From the NCBI GenBank assembly GCA_022661535.1, contig JAKULF010000009.1:1426001-1490000 (forward strand): a stretch of DNA of 64,000 bases, given 5' to 3'. Position numbers and translations under genes: made by a program. Below the pieces are notes generated by a model. It made no database searches and was not told where the DNA came from. It saw only the letters and a program-made list of their open reading frames with translations. Within the stretch, counting starts at the first letter, position 1. Each line of letters begins with the position of its first letter. The stretch is from Eutypa lata. Lineage: Eukaryota; Ascomycota; Sordariomycetes; Xylariales; Diatrypaceae. This document shows, one piece after another, positions 11,033 through 21,065 of this stretch.

Positions 11033-13270
11033 TTTGATGACCACGCGTATCTCCTCGAGTTGGGGTTGGATCGCCGAGGATGTGAGGAGGTTCGACGTCA
11101 ACTCTGGCGCAATGTACGAAGTACCCCTCTCTTGCATCGAAGTTATCGGGTTAGTTGACTATAGCTGCTGATCTATCAGCTCTACTACATATGTCGTAAT
11201 TGGGGTCCGTGACATGTGACGATCAGTCGCACGTTTCTTGTCAGCCATTTACATAGTTAACTACAAATAAGGCATCGCTAGAGCAGAGGAGTCAAGCTGA
11301 AGATAATCAAACAGGTAGTCTACATGACTAGAGCTCTAGCAGGCGAGATTACAAGCTTCTTTCGTCTGAATGTTTGGCGCGGAAGTTTTATATCCTCCTG
11401 CGTTAGCATATAGATTGTTTAACTCGTTCAAGTCAAGTGTCGGTAATAGTGGAGGGCTTGAACCGGAAACACCCTCGGAACCCATGCGGCGCTAGCCATG
11501 CAAGCAAGATAAGTTCGCGCGTTCCTGGATGCTAATTTTATGAGTTTAGTTACCGACTTACTACGATCCGTATGCTTTGTACCTATTCGCATGCCGAACG
11601 CACATCATCCAAACTTTTCAAGGGATTGCGGGAAGTGGGTGGTACGGTCGATCTTGAAGGTTGCAACATCTAAATTCGTATCAGAGCCTGCCTTTTTCAT
11701 CACCATTCTAGCATGATCAAAGTTGTATGCCGAGAGAGGTGTCACGTTTATCATTGCAATTGGGTCATAGTTTCACCACAGAGCAGTGTAACCGTCTCGG
11801 GAAAGCTTTAACTTTCAAGGCAATTGTCAAGAAGATCCATGTACTCACCTTAGAGCCGATGAGCCGGCCGGTTAGCTACATATCGGCAAGCGTCTGTAGT
11901 GTATCTCGTATGTAAGTGCGGACTTCACCCATGTACGAGGATTTTACAAAGGCTTCTAAAGTCTCGATCCTCTGGCTAGTTGCTTTTTGACCGCTTCTCT
12001 ATGCGGAAGAGTCTTCGAGGCGTTGCCAGCGGCGAGGTGGGTTTCAAAGCGTAGAATTAAATCACCAGTGCCCTCCGCTTATCCAGTTTGCTGTCGTTGT
12101 TCTCAATGAGAACATTTCTATGAGAGTGGATACAGGCTTCGTAACCCGGATTCAACATGCTGTCTCTGCCAGCAGTGCCGTATCGGTGTTAGTCGTATCA
12201 TGTTACCTTTTCCAGCCCCCAGACTCGTGCGCGTGTAAGAGGTATGTTGTATGCATGTAATTAATATAGCGCCCCGAGCTCTGCAGATGGTTACGCTGCA
12301 GTTGAATCAGACCTTCACCGCTCGGACCTAGATACCTAACATAACAGCCTTGCAACTACATAGTGACAGCCTACATGATTTCCAAGACAAGATTCCAAAT
12401 GCCTATACGACGGCAAATATTATACGTAGAGTAACATTTGCTACAAATTGAAATGATACTAGCAGCCTGCTATGACAATGTACATAAATGTACATACGTA
12501 TGGATTGAGAAACTATTTTTAGTCGGAGCCGACAACACAACCTTCCCGTGCTCTTGGCAACTACCTGAGAAAGACAAGCACGGAAAATAGTCATAATTAT
12601 TCTTTCCGTCTTACATGAAGGATATACCTAGCTGCCAATGATCGAAACCTCATGTGTTTGGTACAACATAATCCCAGAGAGGCCCTAGGAGAATTGCAGA
12701 AGGTCTGAAGTCGCACCCAGTCGGTATAAACCGCGAACATTAATATCTACCGCCTGAGGGAAGCACCAATTACTAAAGAAGAGCGACCGTTCACTGAAAT
12801 TAATTGCCTATAGAAGTAGGTAATTTCATTGTAAGCCTCTCTGTATGGGGTAATATGGGTATATAATTTGGGGTATATTTATAATTAACTACCAAGGTGT
12901 TGTTGCGCAAAATACTCAATTCCGCTTAACAATCCCTTGAAGCTCTAGAGACTTATTAGAAGTCTTTCGAGTTTCAATATCAGGTCAGCATAACTATTTC
13001 CTGTAGCTTAGTTCAACTCGAGTCAACTTCTAATAGGTTGCGAGAGGCATAACATTAAACCCACCATATATATGCCGACGTAATATACATATTATTAATT
13101 ATCTTAAGATACATTTGAGTTAGTCGTCTCATCTATAGTTCCATGATGAGGCCTTCCATTATCTATCCTCTTCAGTACCAAAATTGTCGGAGAGATCAGA
13201 GATGATTGGCCGATGTCTCTAGCTTAGCATACAATATGGTTGGTCAGAATCTGATCATCTAGTGGGGTCG
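11033..13270. other. AT-rich intergenic, no gene supported
   Basis: No frame here has fungal codon bias or a known motif. The part from about 12800 to 13150 is strongly AT-rich. It may include old, mutated transposon sequence, but I could not identify an element. Confidence 0.55.
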
Positions 13271-13310
13271 TCGATAACGGGCCAATCCAAAAATTTCTGC
13301 CCGTTATCGA
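13271..13310. promoter_or_regulatory. Perfect 12-bp hairpin with RRPE-like loop
   Basis: TCGATAACGGGC at 13271-13282 is perfectly complementary to 13299-13310. The 16-base loop contains AAAAATTT, the core of the RRPE element known upstream of yeast ribosome-biogenesis genes. It lies about 110 bp before the start codon of the L1-domain nucleolar protein gene, so a promoter role is plausible. Function is inferred. Confidence 0.5.
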
Positions 13311-13418
13311 TTAAGTAAAACCTAAAAGAGATCAAATACAACGATAAAAGTGTTGTTACAAGAAATCGAGATACATCCTTTTAGTTACTCAAGACGACGA
13401 CGACATCCACATATCACA

Positions 13419-14804
13419 ATGGCTCCTTCAAAAGCTTCTAAAGAAGTTGCCGTGAAGGCTGATGATCCAGTCATTGACCCGGATCAAATCTTCAAGGCTT
13501 CCAAAGCACTTCTCGCCCACATGAAGAAGGCTTCCAAAGTGAAGGCCGACAATGCTGAGAAGAAGGATTTGCTAGCCACATCCGATGACGAGGAAACCTT
13601 CAGCGAGGAGCCGATTTGGCTGACCCTCTCAACTAAGCGCCATGTAAATACCATCTCTCGGTTCTCGCCACTATAAAAGAAGAAATGAAGGAAGGAGAAG
13701 ATTACTAACTTGAATGTCCATAGATCACTGAGTCCCGAAACCTGAAGCCCGGCAAGATCGCACTTCCGCATCCCCTCCGAACCGATCCGGATATGAGCAT
13801 CTGTCTAATCACAGCGGATCCGCAGCGCGCGTACGACTGCCCCTCCCCCACCCATCCCCAAGCCTCCTTAAAACGTATAAAATAAATACTAAAAATATCT
13901 CGTCCTTTTCTCTAGATACAAGAACCTCGTCGCAGCCGACTCCTTCCCGGCCGAGTGGCGCAAGCGCGTGACGCGAGTGATCGACTTCGGCAAGCTGAAG
14001 GCGAAGTACAAGACCTACGAGACGCAGCGGAAGCTAGCGGCCGAGCACGACGTCTTCCTGGGCGACACCCGCATCATCAACCGCCTCCCCCAGGCCCTCG
14101 GCAAGAGCTTCTACAAATCGACGGCGAAGCGACCCATCCCCGTGGATATCCAAGCCCGCCTCCCCAAGAACGCGGACGGGAAGCGCGCCAAGAGGTCCGC
14201 CGTCAAGAAGAGTAACAATAACAATAAGAGCGACGATGCCGTCGTCATCAACGCCTGCACACCCGTCCAGCTCGCCGGCGAGATCGAGCGCGCCGTGAGT
14301 GTCGCGCTCGTGCACCTGTCCCCTTCGGTCAACACGGTGGTCCGCGTGGCGTGGGCTGGGTGGCCCGCTGAGCATGTCGCGGCGAACGTAGAGGCGGCGG
14401 CGAAGGCGCTCATCGAGCGGTTCGTCCCCGGCAAGTGGCGGAACGTGCGGGGTCTGTACGTGAAGGGGTCCGAGACCACGCCGCTGCCCGTCTGGCTGAC
14501 GGAGGAGCTGTGGCTCGAGGAGGGAGATGTGGTGGCGGACGGCTCTGAGAAGGCGAAGGCCCTGATGTCGGCGTCGGCGGAGAAGCCCAACATCGGCAAG
14601 AAGCGGAAGTCGCTGGAACAGGAGGAAGCGGAGGCGGAGGCGGAAGTAGAGAAGCCCGAGCCCGCGAAGAAGAAGGCGAAGAAGACGAAGGTCTCGGCTA
14701 AGGTCCCTGAGGGCGACGACTCTAACCTTGTTGAGGAGATCGCGGAGCGAAAGACGACGTTGAGGAAGCAGAAGAAGGCTGCTAAGAAGGCTCTAGAGGT
14801 GTAG
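13419..14804 (+). CDS. Ribosomal L1-domain nucleolar protein (Utp30/Cic1 type)
   Basis: Three exons: 13419-13643, 13724-13830 and 13916-14804, with 80- and 85-bp GT-AG introns; the protein is 406 aa. After a short acidic/basic N-terminus, the L1 fold runs from about PIWLTLSTKRH through LKPGKIALPHPL, VIDFGKLKAKYKTYETQ and HDVFLGDTRIINRLPQALGK to the strand containing VRGLYVKG. The final 80 residues are Lys/Glu/Ala-rich coiled, with KKRK and KKKAKK clusters, typical of nucleolar proteins. Family members (human RSL1D1, yeast Utp30 and Cic1) act in pre-rRNA processing and 60S/90S particle assembly. The exon joins restore an uninterrupted L1 domain, which strongly supports the model. Which paralogue it is cannot be settled by eye. 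A hairpin with an RRPE-like core lies upstream. Confidence 0.88.
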
Positions 14805-15116
14805 ATGTAGACGATGAAGATAGGCTTTGACTTTAGCCTTTATCGTGCGTGCATCAGGGCGTCTGGCGTTTGCATCATCGTTTTGGTAGGCAGCTAACTA
14901 TTGAACGGCGTATGTGGTATACGAAAGGCATTATCATGTAGACAAGAAGCAAAAAGCAAGAGAAGCATGTATTGTTGAAAAGGGCTAAACTAAGCTGTTC
15001 CAATGCTACCTAATAATGACAACTGAGAAAACCCCGTATTACACTGTGATAACATGATACCTACTAAATTACGTGAAAGAGAAGAAATGTGCCAATCTGA
15101 TTAACTAATTCATCCC
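14805..15116. other. Shared 3' spacer between convergent genes
   Basis: A 312-bp AT-rich spacer between the stops of the L1-domain gene (plus) and the thioesterase gene (minus). It should contain both polyadenylation regions; nothing else is seen. Confidence 0.65.
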
Positions 15117-16127
15117 TTACAACTCGCGGGGTCCCTCGCTACTCTCCTTGGGGAACTTCTTGCCATACGGGCCCAGATACGTCTCGAAGATATCCTTCAG
15201 CCACTCCTCGGAGATCTGCATATGGTCGCCGGGGCTCGACACGAACTTCAGGCCGCCCTTCTGGTCGAGCTGCTTGAGCCCGATCCAGTCCTCGGTGTAG
15301 ATGGGGCGCTCGCGCAGCGACGCAACCACCTCGCCGTCGACGACCTCCTGGAACCAGCCCGTCTCCTTGGGGATCACGGTCTTGTCGTCCTCGAACATGT
15401 GCAGGACCAGGTTCTCGAGCCCCGCCAGGTTGTCCGCGTACGTCTGGTTCTTGGCCCCGCGCTCGTTGTTGATGTCGGCCAGGAAGTTCGAGTGCTCCAG
15501 GTACGAGTCGAGGTCGGCCGGGTCCCGGAAGTACTGGGCGGGCACGAGCCGGCCCTGCACCCAGCTGCTCCACGTCTGGCCGTGGAGCAGGGCCATGGCG
15601 CCGCGGCACAGCAGGTCCGCCGCCCCGCACGCCCGGTAGTCGACGATGCCGTTGTGCTGCGACCCGACCGTGACGAGGTTGCGCACCGGCGGCGCGCTGC
15701 ACCGCTCCACGTACCCCCGGAGGAACTGCCCGCCCTGGCTGAACCCCAGCGCGTCGATCGCCGGCGCCGTCGACAGGATCGGGTGCGCCGCCAGGTCCGC
15801 GCACACCTTCTCCAGCTGCGTCGTCACGTTGCCGTAGAACGTCGCCGACCGGTCGTTCGACGCGCTCTCGTCTAGCCGCACGTAGTATACGTAGATCCCC
15901 GGGTAAGCGGCTTCCGCGAGCGCCCCGACCGATTGTAGGCCCTCGGCTTGGAAGTCGTCGGCGAGGCCGTGCCAGATCACGAGCGGGAGAGGTGTGTCGT
16001 CGTTGTCTTCGGATTTGGTGATCGTGGTGATGGGTTTTTGTTGTTGGATTGTCGGGCTTGCGGTTACGGATAGCAGGGAGCTGGCGAGCGCCACCAGGGC
16101 GATCGGGAGGCTTCGTGGAGATGGCAT
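15117..16127 (-). CDS. Palmitoyl-protein thioesterase 1
   Basis: Single exon, 336 aa. Residues 1-23 form a signal peptide (LPIALVALASSLLSVTASP). The alpha/beta-hydrolase core starts at LPLVIWHGLADD (about residue 47). The nucleophile elbow is GFSQGG with Ser130, and SQHNGIVDYRACG follows at 155-167. The acid is probably Asp248 in MFEDDKTVIP, and the base is His302 in SPGDHMQIS. The block PIYTEDWIGLKQLDQKGGL is also characteristic. Length is close to the family's usual 300-340 aa. The enzyme removes S-linked fatty acids from proteins and acts in the vacuole/lysosome lumen, consistent with the signal peptide. Asn-x-Thr sites (NVT, NQT) fit passage through the secretory pathway. The C-terminal EGPREL is not a clear retention signal. 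Very high GC gives long antisense frames, which were rejected. Confidence 0.93.
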   Translation of the reverse strand: MPSPRSLPIALVALASSLLSVTASPTIQQQKPITTITKSEDNDDTPLPLVIWHGLADDFQAEGLQSVGALAEAAYPGIYVYYVRLDESASNDRSATFYGNVTTQLEKVCADLAAHPILSTAPAIDALGFSQGGQFLRGYVERCSAPPVRNLVTVGSQHNGIVDYRACGAADLLCRGAMALLHGQTWSSWVQGRLVPAQYFRDPADLDSYLEHSNFLADINNERGAKNQTYADNLAGLENLVLHMFEDDKTVIPKETGWFQEVVDGEVVASLRERPIYTEDWIGLKQLDQKGGLKFVSSPGDHMQISEEWLKDIFETYLGPYGKKFPKESSEGPREL

Positions 16128-16552
16128 TTTGGATGGTTAGATGGTTAGATGTACATCTGATGGATATGAAGAATGATGATGACGCCCAGTTATAGACGGA
16201 TAGATGTCGGAAGAGTTTCGTCGTAGGTGTATACGTAGGTGTAGATGGCTGAAAAAGTCCCCTGACAGCTGAGAAGGGGCGCGTGATGACGAAGTTAGGT
16301 ACTTACTTTGTACCCACAGATGATGACTGCGCCACAACCTTAGGAACGACGAAATCTAACCTGATATCGATCAATGTATATGTACTTCACACCTTCATGC
16401 CTGTACACTGGAATTATGTACAAAATGTACGTGGTTTGAAGTACGAAGTACTTTTATATTGCGGTTACAGAAAAAAATGAAGCTCTTCCCTATGTACCTA
16501 ATGTATGTACAATTTTATACCTTCAACTCAAATCATCAATGTATTCATGTTC
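16128..16552. other. Promoter of the thioesterase gene, otherwise empty
   Basis: A 425-bp AT-rich spacer holding the thioesterase promoter and the 3' end of the NLR gene. TGTAC-containing words recur at 16376-16512 (GTATATGTAC, ATGTACAAAATGTACG). No gene is seen. Confidence 0.6.
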
Positions 16553-19478
16553 TTAACTAATGCTCTGTCCAAGGTACCTTTGGATCTGTTCTTTTAATTG
16601 TTGCAGGATCCCACTCAGTTTTGACCAAACATCCAACCAAACTCTCTCTTCCCTTTCAGCCCCTGGCACATAATACTTGTCAAGTAAATTTGCCATACTT
16701 GTCAAGTAGTGATCAACATTTGCATCCCAGTATTCTGCAAATCCAGCATCTTGTCTCTTCGTTTCCTTCACTTCTGTAATGAAACCCCTAACATTCTTTA
16801 CCTGATCCAAACAAATCCCCCGTTGTAAGAGAAGTTCTACCACGTCCAGACTTATTGCAATGTGGGTTTTGGAAAATGAGAAGGCAGACGGTGGCAAGCC
16901 ACAGAGCCGGCCAAACACAACATTTTCCAATATTCTCGAGATTGAGTGGTCCGCTGAGAAGGCGTTGGGATCTTCTTCGAGTTTGGCCTTTATATACGGG
17001 GCAATTGGATAACGTGCCATGTAGCCAAGAAAGCTGAGAGTGCTGTCGAATAACTTGAATCGGTCGATCCAATCCGTTGATTCCTGTCTAAAGATCCCAC
17101 GATTGCACCAATGAGGAACATCATGAGATTGCTGTCCATGTAAACGATGATAGCCTAAGGACAAGCTAAAGATACAGCCAAATTCAGATGCAGAGACTGT
17201 ACTCAGTTTTCTATCCAATCTGTCTAGCACTTTTGCGAGAAGTAATCGGCTTGGTGCTGTATCTTTGACAAATTCGGCCCGCTTAACAAGTTGAGCAACA
17301 TTTGCCCAGGAGATTTCTTCTGATTGGATTTCCCGGTAACGTCTTATCCCAACTAACATTATGACTTCGCCTTTCAGGACCCATAGATTCGGATCAAAGT
17401 TTTCGTCTGTCGAAGAGGCGATAACGTCCCACTGTTTGGAAACCCAGTCAGCCGCTGTCCGGTGCATATAGTCCACGCGGCTCTTCTCGGGCTCCCCAGG
17501 AAGAAAGGATGTTTCTAGGAGACCGCCAGTGCGGCTCACCAACTTTCGTGCAAGGGACTCGACAGCTTTAGAGACGTACTCTCTAGTAATATCTTCTGCT
17601 TTTATGTCGGCGGAGACTGCCGTATCTCCCAGCCAGAATGTCAGACAGTAGGGAACCGAATGCGGTTCTTTGAACGCCCTCATAACTTGGAAGTATTCAG
17701 AGGCCTCTTTTCGGAACTTCACATTTGTACGGTCCCAGAGGTACGTAAATAATTGGAAAACTTCGTTAGGCAGACCATCGATGACTGATTCCAGGTCAGC
17801 TTGGTTGCAGCCTTCCTGAAAGAATTCCTTCAGCAACCCAGAAACGATCGATACCCAGAGAAAGACGCCTTGAGCCTTTTCTACGATGTCACCTATCATG
17901 GTCGTGGCCATTGCAGGATTGGTCACCTGAAATGCCTGAAAGCCCAAGCTACGTTGGAAGTTTTCCCGCACGTAGAGCTCGATGTCGTCATGTGTCAATT
18001 TTTCTAGTTGTAGCATAGGGTTGTTGATGTACTCGTCTTTGAACACGTTCCAGGGCCTGCTGCTAGTGCAAATCTTCACCCAAGGTTTCAAATTAGCTTC
18101 ACGAAGCAAGTTGGTCAACCTGGTATGGTCCCCCTCAAATTCATCCAGGCCATCGATGATTAAGACTAGCTTCAACGACTTGCTCGTCTCGGATAGAAGT
18201 GCCCGGAAAGCTCGCATGAGTTCGTCCGCTTTAGGTTCAGGGAGGTCCAACGCCCCATTAAATAGTTCTAGAAGAAACCATCGTCCCGGGAAAACGCGAG
18301 CTACCAAAGATTTGTTCTGCTTCAAGATTTCGAACAGAAGTGTCCTAAGAAGACCTTCATGGGTTTTCTGGAGCGCTTCTACGCTTGCATTCCATGGGAA
18401 ATAGCGTCCTATGAGCAGCTGTGCGCCATCTGTCCATTGGCTTAAGTGACGGTGCAACCTCGCATCGTGAGCGATAAATTTTATCAATGTGGATTTTCCA
18501 GCTCCTGGTTTTCCCGTAACCCAGTAGATCTGGTCTGAATCCTCTTCGAGCCATTTTGGAAAGCTATGCCAAAGGAACTGGCCCTCTTCCGAACGGCGAG
18601 GTTCCTTGAATACCCATTCAAAGGTCCGGGCATATCGTTCAGGGATCTGCGCCTCACGGTTGCCCATAGAATCAAAAAAGAGGCTCATCGTAATGCTCGC
18701 TGCATACTGGCGCTCCTTGACGGACTCGCACTGTTCTGGCTGGCTGTTTCTAATCCAATTACTGGGATCCCACTTGTCACTCAAGGCGTAGATGATCATT
18801 TCGTTCATGTGTCTCTGGTTCCGCAATGGACCGATTGGGATCATATTGACGAAATTTCTACTGAATAACTGCGTTGTCTCGTCAACCCGGTCAAGTGTAG
18901 TAGCGATGTCATGTTGCTGCTGTCCCAGCTTCCGTATATTGCTGTCATTGTTCTTTGATTCTGCCCTAGAAATGATTAATCAGCTTCCCAAACGCTCTTT
19001 ATCCAGCTTGAACGGGGTTCTTACAGTGATAGAGAGAGCACTGCTACAATAGCCTGCTGTCGGATTTGATTCAAGTGCTCTGCGAGCTAGAAATCTCGCC
19101 TGCCATGAAAACCTTCTTCAACTCAGTAGCGAAACTTGAGACGGCCAAAGCCAACTTATTTTCACCCTGTGGCCGCAGCCTCGCAAATATTCGATCTAGT
19201 TCAACCTGCACTTTTCTGCAGTCATCGCACAACCGGCAAAAAATATGATAAGTTGGAGTAGATGAGCCCGTGTTGTCAGAACCGCCGTCGCGCAGCTTAC
19301 ATTCGACGTCTCCGATGAGACGTGAAAGATCTTGTGCGATCGTTGCGAGCTCATGATTCCTAATGGCTTGGGAGGAGGCTGATTTGTAGTTGTCAACAGC
19401 GCCTTGGATAATACTGGAGCTGAAGTCGACAAACTGCACTACGGCCGCCGCAATGCTAAGAGCGGTAAGGGGTTCCAT
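16553..19478 (-). CDS. NACHT/NLR-type STAND protein, apparently frameshifted
   Basis: The N-terminal exon begins at 19478 (MEPLTALSIAAAVVQFVDFS), the usual start of fungal NLRs with a helical N-terminal domain. Its frame stops at 19071, but the helix clearly continues in the next frame (AEHLNQIRQQAIVAVLSLSL, to 19025). The switch falls near 19085-19090, where no intron of credible length fits, so one base seems to be missing. A clean 59-bp intron (18966-19024) then joins the long frame that ends at 16553. The NACHT domain has Walker A GKPGAGKST (near 18514-18488) and Walker B LVLIIDGLDEFEG. After it comes a helical region of about 400 aa with no WD40, ankyrin or TPR repeats. Fungal NLRs act in allorecognition and immunity-like cell death. 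Possible readings are a sequencing error, an inactive allele or a recent pseudogene. Confidence 0.8.
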
Positions 19479-21065
19479 GATTTCAATACCATCGCCAGAG
19501 CAAACTAATGAGAAGGTGTTAAGATTCAGGCACTACGCTTGTTAATTTGTAAGTTCGAAGTTCGTAAGGCTTCTCCCAAGGCTCTCCTGAAGGCGGGGCA
19601 TGGCGTTCCTTCGTAGGTAGGTAGGTAGGTTGGTTGGTAGCCAGTCGGCTAAGCCATAGTGATGTAGCCATTGCAACCACCCAACTCACATGTTTGTCCT
19701 ACGTGCTCACCAATCAAATGAACTATCAGTGCATACCTCAACAAAATTTGCCTTCAAGGTAATGCGCATAATCTTCTAGGATACTGAGCATACATGCAGA
19801 CACGAGGATAGCCGGAACAGTCCGCTATCGTCGTGGTGGGCGATATTGGGCTGGAACTAGTGGCTATGCCTCCCTTCATGAGTGCTAAAAATGCAGTGCA
19901 AGGCGAACCTGGCGACCGCTAGAGTGTGCCTTACCGTTGTAAGTCACAACAGAGCGTCTCGATCCACGCCCACTCCGTTGCCTTCTCATCTTAAATGGCA
20001 TTGTTCAGGCTTGTGTAATGTAGTTCTAATCAAACTAGGTGGTGCACAGTCATGAGCTAAATCATGGGAGATGGTAGTTCTGGTAAAGTCTCCAGCAGTT
20101 CTCCAGCCAAACCATTGTATCTAGCGACAGGCGATGTACAGTGTGTAAAGGGTGCAACATAGCCCTTGCCCGTCGCTCTGGACATCACTGGAAACCGGTT
20201 ATGTAATATTACGACTGTGGCGGCAATAGTGCCCAATGGACATGCTTTCATAGATTACCTGGCGCCCCAAGACTTTATTGGCTTCAGGGATTTTTGGAGT
20301 TCGTGGACATCCTTATATTATCCATGTTTAAGAGGCCCCAATACACTATCATAGTAACCTAATCCTAGTCGAACGACTGTGAATTGTGATCGTAAGCGCG
20401 ATTTACAAGTATTATTATACGTAGGATACGACAAACTTACCACCATTGGTATCATATCTGAAAGGCCCCGAGGTGACCCCTTGTCTGTAACGCTGGCCGA
20501 TGAACTACTATGATGTAGTAGACCAGATAACGAACATAATAAACTCGACATAGTCAACTAAATCAGGACCTACAACTTGGTATGTAAGGCTTCAACATTC
20601 TTATAACACTAACCAACTGACTACACAACGCTACACCACCCAGCAGAGGAGGGAACTGAATACTCATACTCATACATAGCAACCATGAGGGGGGATACCT
20701 CAACGACCAACGACCAACATACATAGACAAACCAAGCGACCGAACACACGAATATACCAAAAAGCAAAGTAACAATCTCATACTATAGCATCATCATACA
20801 AAAGGGGGTGTTCCAAACTTCGATGTCCCTAACGCGCGTATGTAAATCTCCAAAAAAGGAAGAAGAAAAACACAGGATCCGAGCCCACGTCCTGCGAACG
20901 ACTCCTTGCTAATGAACGCCATCCCATCCCATCCTATTCCATCCGATGTCCCAAACCCATGCATCATTCCGTAAGAGGGCAGTAACTAGCCAAGAAAAAC
21001 CAATCAGATATCAAAAAGAATGTGTGTCAACCTCCCCTCGTCTCCATAATCCCCATTGCGCGTCC
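19479..21065. other. Intergenic, no gene supported
   Basis: Holds the NLR promoter on the left and the 3' region of the 1042-aa protein gene on the right. A run of four GTAG units lies at 19614-19630. Short frames at 20057-20781 show no codon bias or motif. Confidence 0.6.

Noticed and set aside
10820..11158. A 112-aa frame over the right end of the transposon
   Set aside because: Part of it is the terminal inverted repeat, which also appears in an opposite frame at the left end; no transposase motif is present.
15222..15875. A 217-aa plus-strand frame over the thioesterase gene
   Set aside because: Antisense shadow of a GC-rich exon; the minus strand encodes a complete thioesterase with its catalytic residues.
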